27,755 bases of DNA from a virus, in IMG/VR virus record IMGVR_UViG_3300008996_000033, positions 1 to 27,755 of that record. One strand, 5' to 3'. The notes beneath the pieces were generated by a model, which saw only the letters and a list, made by a program, of their open reading frames with translations, ran no database searches and had not been told where the DNA came from. Numbering within the stretch: position 1 is the stretch's first letter; every line of letters begins with the position of its first letter. A program made the translations under genes and the position numbers. Below are positions 24,365 through 27,755 of this stretch, one piece after another.

Positions 24365-24902
24365 AACTTCTAGGGTTGTTGGTATAGATGCCTCAACAAA
24401 CTCAGTCGCCTTTTGTGTTATGGACAACGGTGTACCAGTCAGATATGGTAAAATAGAGTTAAACGGTCAAGATATCTACGAGAAGATATACGACGCTAAG
24501 AATAAAGTTCGTGCTTTTAAGGAAGAATTAAATGCAGACTATATTGCCGTAGAAGGAGCCATATTGGTTAGATCTCCAGATGCAGTAATTAAGCTATCAT
24601 ATGTCTATGGAGTTGTCATTGCAGAGTTGATGGAGTTTGGGGCAAAGGTTGTTACTGTTGCTCCAAGCAGTTGGCAGAATTATATTGGAAACAAAAATAT
24701 GAGTAAGGTGGAAAAAGATGATTTCTATTCTAAAAATCCAGGTCGTAAAGATTCTTGGTACAGAACTCAGTTGCGTGAGGCTAGAAAGCAGCGTACCTGT
24801 GATTTTATTAACAATAAGTGGGGCATTGTAGTAAGTGACTATGATGTAGCAGATTCAATTGCTATATCATACTATGCATACGAAAAGTTGACGGACAGAT
24901 GA
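24336..24902 (+). CDS. ruvC: RuvC-like Holliday-junction resolvase
   Basis: A 188-aa RNase H-fold nuclease with four acidic residues in order: D18 (VVGIDASTNS), E73 (IAVEGA), and D170 with D173 (DYDVADSIAI). APSSWQNYIG at about 108-117 is typical of phage RuvC-like proteins. GGAG precedes the ATG. It should cut Holliday junctions or other branches before packaging. Along with the PD-(D/E)XK nuclease upstream it gives two candidate resolvases in one cluster. The stop overlaps the next ATG (ATGA). Confidence 0.85.
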   Translation: MSLAALRKTKTSRVVGIDASTNSVAFCVMDNGVPVRYGKIELNGQDIYEKIYDAKNKVRAFKEELNADYIAVEGAILVRSPDAVIKLSYVYGVVIAELMEFGAKVVTVAPSSWQNYIGNKNMSKVEKDDFYSKNPGRKDSWYRTQLREARKQRTCDFINNKWGIVVSDYDVADSIAISYYAYEKLTDR

Positions 24903-25060
24903 AATTATATCAAAGCAAAGAATTCCTTCATAGAAGATATGTTCTTCAGAAGAAAACAATCAAAGAGATTGCAGATGAGTGCGGTGTTTCTCATATGACC
25001 ATACAAAGATACTTAGAGCAGTTTGGGCTAATTAAAAATCAAAGGAAGTGGACTAAATGA
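24899..25060 (+). CDS. 53-aa helix-turn-helix protein
   Basis: A short frame joined by ATGA overlaps to the genes on both sides. Residues 21-45 form a clean HTH (TIKEIADECGVS, then HMTIQRYLEQFGL), and the rest is basic. This looks like a minimal DNA-binding regulator of the Fis/sigma-region-4/transposase-HTH type. It may act as a phage transcription regulator. Size, HTH and perfect overlaps make it likely to be real. Confidence 0.7.
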   Translation: MKLYQSKEFLHRRYVLQKKTIKEIADECGVSHMTIQRYLEQFGLIKNQRKWTK

Positions 25061-25707
25061 GTATTCCAGTACTAGCCGTACCAGTGCTAAATAGATATGA
25101 TCTGCTTATTAATATGCTAGATAAAATCAATTATCCTATAGATAATATTTTGATTATAGATAACGGCGGAGAGCTAGAGCTTGATCCAAAGTATAACGCC
25201 AAGGTTCTGAATATGCCATCTAACTTTGGAATGTCAGCATCATGGAACTTAGCAATAAAGTGTTACCCAAAAGCCAAGTACTGGCTATTTGCATCGGCGG
25301 ATACAGTATGGGGAGAAAACTCTCTAGAGCAGATAGATAAGGAGAGCGGTTCAGATTATCTAATGCTTACCAGTGATAACTATGGTTGCTATTCGGTAGG
25401 AGAAAACCTAATCGATAGAGTAGGGTTGTTTGATGAGTATTTTTATCCAATCTATTTTGAGGATAATGATTTCCATGAAAGAGTAACCTTAGAATTTGGC
25501 AAGGAAGCAATCAAGATTTGTGATTATATAAAGACACATCCAGAGGTTGGAAGTCAAACTATTAATAGTAATGAAAAGCTATTAAATAGAAATCATCAGA
25601 CATTTGTGAAGAACGAAGAGTATTTTAATTTTAAGAAAGATAATAATTTTCAAATTTCAAAAGGCTGGTCTCTATCTAGAAGAAGGGAACAAGAATGGGT
25701 ATTATAG
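25057..25707 (+). CDS. Family 2 glycosyltransferase
   Basis: A 216-aa GT-A fold glycosyltransferase. It has an N-terminal nucleotide-binding beta-alpha segment (VLAVPVLNRYDLLINML, then IDNILIIDNG), an NFGMSASWNLAI stretch, an ASADT metal/donor site in the DxD position, and a GLFDEYFYPIYFEDNDFHER acceptor-side motif shared with rhamnosyl-type GT2 enzymes. It transfers a sugar from a nucleotide donor. The acceptor is unknown and could be virion protein, host surface or modified DNA base. It overlaps the nucleotidyltransferase gene by 13 bases, which suggests a joint pathway. Confidence 0.8.
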   Translation: MSIPVLAVPVLNRYDLLINMLDKINYPIDNILIIDNGGELELDPKYNAKVLNMPSNFGMSASWNLAIKCYPKAKYWLFASADTVWGENSLEQIDKESGSDYLMLTSDNYGCYSVGENLIDRVGLFDEYFYPIYFEDNDFHERVTLEFGKEAIKICDYIKTHPEVGSQTINSNEKLLNRNHQTFVKNEEYFNFKKDNNFQISKGWSLSRRREQEWVL

Positions 25708-26351
25708 GAGTTCTTCCAGCATCTGGAAGTGCATCTCGCATATCTGGTCTGCCAAAATTTGCATTGCCAATTAGCAGTAGTAAGTCAATACTTCAGTGGC
25801 ATGTAGAGCAAATGCTAGAAGTTTGTGATGAAGTAAGAATATCAACCAGAGCTTCATGGGCTCAGCTTGTCCAAAACATGAATATGGATGTAAAGATAAT
25901 AATCAAAGAGCCTTCAACAATGTCAGATGCAGTCAAGCATCTCGCAGGATCAGACAGCGATACTTTAATAATAGGTTTGCCAGATACATATATGGTTGGA
26001 TTAGATAAAAATATGTATAAGGAGATGATTAATTCGGACGGCGATGTTGTTCTTGGAACGTGGGATTGTCATGATGAGATAAAAGGCAGAGTTGGTCAGA
26101 TACAGCTAGATGGGAATAGGGTCATATCATCCAGAGATAAGGTTGATGACTGTGACTATAAGTTTATGTGGGGAACAATGCTCTTGAGAAACATGTCCTC
26201 TGCCATAGATCCAGAATTAGCTCACGTTGGACTTCAAATTCAGAGCTGGATAGACTCTGGACTAGACGTAAAGTCAGTAAAGCCAGGTGGGGAATATATG
26301 GATATTGGAACGATAGACGGCATTAAAAACCTATATGGAAAGTTAGTCTAG
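25695..26351 (+). CDS. Sugar-phosphate nucleotidyltransferase-like protein
   Basis: A 218-aa protein of the NTP_transferase (RmlA/GlmU-like) fold. The N-terminus has the nucleotide-binding pattern VLPASGSASRISGLPKFALPI, a degenerate G-x-GxR...PK motif. IIGLPDTYM gives the conserved metal Asp region, and YMDIGTIDG near the end matches the terminal D-I-G-T signature. It probably makes an NDP-sugar. GSGSR is altered to SGSASR, so activity should be tested. It probably feeds the glycosyltransferase just upstream. Confidence 0.75.
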   Translation: MGIIGVLPASGSASRISGLPKFALPISSSKSILQWHVEQMLEVCDEVRISTRASWAQLVQNMNMDVKIIIKEPSTMSDAVKHLAGSDSDTLIIGLPDTYMVGLDKNMYKEMINSDGDVVLGTWDCHDEIKGRVGQIQLDGNRVISSRDKVDDCDYKFMWGTMLLRNMSSAIDPELAHVGLQIQSWIDSGLDVKSVKPGGEYMDIGTIDGIKNLYGKLV

Positions 26352-26361
26352 TCAATTGAAT

Positions 26362-26390
26362 TTGACATTTTAGTTGACCAAAAGTATAAT
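26362..26390 (+). promoter_or_regulatory. Perfect-consensus promoter for the terminase operon
   Basis: TTGACA (26362-26367), a 17-base spacer and TATAAT (26385-26390) match the full consensus. The start should be about 26397, with GAGAGG before the ATG at 26408. An imperfect inverted repeat (GTCAA at 26351-26355, TTGAC at 26362-26366) overlaps the -35 box and could be an operator. Confidence 0.85.
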
Positions 26391-26407
26391 TATTTCGAGA
26401 GGTAAAA

Positions 26408-26947
26408 ATGTCAGAATTAGAAGTAACAGAAAAGTTTGACCGCATGAATGCTGTTGTAGAGCAGCATTTGATGGGTAATAACCCCACTCAAATCGCCAAG
26501 GTTTTGTCGATTCCACGCAAAGACGTGCTAGAATTAATTGATAGCTGGCGTGAAATAGTAAGAGATGATACTGGTGCCAGAGAACGTGCTAAAGAAGCAG
26601 TGTCTGGAGCGGACCAGCATTACGCTATGCTTATCAAAGAAGCTTGGAAGACTGTAGAAGATGCAGATCAGGCTGGCCAACTAAACGTAAAAGCACAGTC
26701 TCTTAAGCTAATTGCTGATATTGAAACTAAGAGAATAGCAATGCTTCAACAGGTAGGGCTTTTGGATAACGCAGAGCTTGCTGGTCAGTTAGCTGAGACG
26801 GAAAGAAAGCAAGAAGTTCTTGTTAAAATACTCCGTGATGTTACAGCAGAATGCTCACACTGTAAGGTAGAAGTAGCAAGAAGAATATCTAGTATTACAA
26901 ATAGAGTTGAAGAAGTAGTCATAGTAGAAAACGAACCAGATGTTTGA
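26408..26947 (+). CDS. terS: Terminase small subunit-like DNA-binding protein
   Basis: A 179-aa protein just upstream of, and overlapping by eight bases, the terminase large subunit. Residues 25-47 form an HTH (NPTQIAKVLSIPRKDVLELI), followed by long helices suited to oligomerisation (AQSLKLIADIETKRIAMLQQ, LAETERKQEVLVKILRD) and a CSHC pair near 149-152. This layout fits small terminase subunits that recognise the packaging site. The call combines HTH, helix and context. It has its own consensus promoter. Confidence 0.75.
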   Translation: MSELEVTEKFDRMNAVVEQHLMGNNPTQIAKVLSIPRKDVLELIDSWREIVRDDTGARERAKEAVSGADQHYAMLIKEAWKTVEDADQAGQLNVKAQSLKLIADIETKRIAMLQQVGLLDNAELAGQLAETERKQEVLVKILRDVTAECSHCKVEVARRISSITNRVEEVVIVENEPDV

Positions 26948-27755
26948 TTTTGATGATCTAATTGATATTCTGGACGGAGAAGAGTTTGAAGAGCGTCCAG
27001 TAGACGTTCGTGACTTTGTTACCAAAGAAGATTATTTGGGACTACCACCACTCTCAGAATACCAGTATACTTTAATTAGAGCGTCTTCTCAGATATACAA
27101 GAAGTCAACACTTGAAAAGCTTTACGGCGAAGACCTTGGAATAGCTAGATGGAAAGAAACTGTTAACGAAGTAATTGCTCAGCTTGGCAAGGGTTCTGGA
27201 AAAGATTATTGCTCTACAATTGCGGTTGCGTATATTGTTTACTTATTGTTATGCTTAAAAGATCCAGCAAAATATTTTGGAAAACCTCCTGGAGATTCTA
27301 TTGATATTATTAATATTGCTATTAACTCCCAGCAAGCAAAAAATGTTTTCTTTAAAGGTCTAAAGAATAGAGTCGATAAGTCGCCTTGGTTTGCTGGAAA
27401 ATATATTGCAAAAGCGGATGTAATTGAGTTTGATAAGGGTGTAAGTTGCCACTCAGGTCACTCCGAAAGAGAAGCGTTCGAGGGATATAACACACTTGTT
27501 GTTATTCTAGATGAGATTTCTGGATTTAGTATTGATAATACAACTGGTCACGAGCAAGCAAAAACTGCTGGAGCAATATATGACATGTATCGTGCATCTG
27601 TTGACTCTCGTTTCCCAGACTTTGGAAAGGTCATATTGCTTTCTTTTCCACGCTACAAAAATGACTATATACAGCAAAGATATAATGCTGTCATAGCTGA
27701 AAAAGAAACCATAATAAGATCACATAAGTTTAAGATGGTAGAAGAGCTGGAGGAC
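26940..27755 (+). CDS. terL: Terminase large subunit, N-terminal ATPase part (cut by window end)
   Basis: An open frame of 272 codons running off the window, started by an ATG overlapping the terS stop. The packaging ATPase motifs are clear: Walker A LGKGSGKD (residues 82-89), Walker B VVILDE (187-192) and a coupling-type LLSFPR segment. The nuclease domain would lie beyond the window. It translocates DNA into the prohead. Residues 1-40 are acidic. Confidence 0.9.
   Translation, partial: MFDFDDLIDILDGEEFEERPVDVRDFVTKEDYLGLPPLSEYQYTLIRASSQIYKKSTLEKLYGEDLGIARWKETVNEVIAQLGKGSGKDYCSTIAVAYIVYLLLCLKDPAKYFGKPPGDSIDIINIAINSQQAKNVFFKGLKNRVDKSPWFAGKYIAKADVIEFDKGVSCHSGHSEREAFEGYNTLVVILDEISGFSIDNTTGHEQAKTAGAIYDMYRASVDSRFPDFGKVILLSFPRYKNDYIQQRYNAVIAEKETIIRSHKFKMVEELED

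Noticed and set aside
1-27755. tRNA genes, insertion sequences, integrase or attachment site
   Set aside because: None seen by eye; intergenic gaps are too short for tRNAs, and nothing indicates lysogeny in this window.

Overview
This window is a contiguous stretch of a tailed double-stranded DNA phage genome (Caudoviricetes). Every gene I can support lies on the + strand. The genes are packed end to end, often with TAATG or ATGA stop/start overlaps, and no stretch over 300 bases lacks a gene. No tail-sheath gene is visible and the structural genes are a large tail hub plus Fn3/Ig-rich fibres, so a long-tailed phage (siphovirus-like) is the best guess. The DNA is AT-rich by eye. A DnaE-type polymerase with an intact PHP domain, an apparently leaderless gene and consensus sigma-A/sigma-70 promoters would fit an AT-rich actinobacterial (for example freshwater) host, but that host assignment is inference.

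Layout. (1) 1-9874, tail tip and adhesion module: the end of one tail gene, a 1014-aa hub protein with an apparent lectin-like insertion, a small protein with an Asp-Gly run, a collar/fibre-like protein, an 813-aa Fn3 fibre, and a 980-aa Ig/Fn3 protein ending in ten PPVFTA repeats and a Cys-rich tip. (2) 9871-12812, a section with three promoter candidates: two coiled-coil proteins, a surface-repeat-like protein, an H-type-lectin-like protein, an HNH endonuclease, a calcineurin-like metallophosphoesterase and a holin-like membrane protein. No endolysin is recognisable. (3) 12824-16492, regulation and replication initiation: a zinc ribbon, a MerR-type HTH protein, small conserved proteins, a possible helicase loader, a DnaB-type helicase and a DnaG-type primase. 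(4) 16540-20774: ssDNA-binding protein and a full DnaE polymerase, separated by a very stable hairpin. (5) 20767-25060, nucleotide metabolism and recombination: MazG-like hydrolase, RecA, a PD-(D/E)XK resolvase-like nuclease, a Cas4-like nuclease, a RuvC-like resolvase, and several tiny zinc-finger, HTH and membrane proteins. (6) 25057-26351: a glycosyltransferase and a sugar nucleotidyltransferase. (7) 26362 to the end: a perfect-consensus promoter followed by terminase small and large subunits, the latter cut by the window edge.

How it works together. The phage supplies helicase, primase, SSB and polymerase and probably borrows the host clamp and clamp loader, since none is seen here. RecA, two candidate Holliday-junction nucleases and a Cas4-like nuclease suggest recombination-dependent replication that ends in concatemers for the terminase. 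Transcription seems organised by a few near-consensus promoters, three of which overlap the stop codon of the preceding gene.
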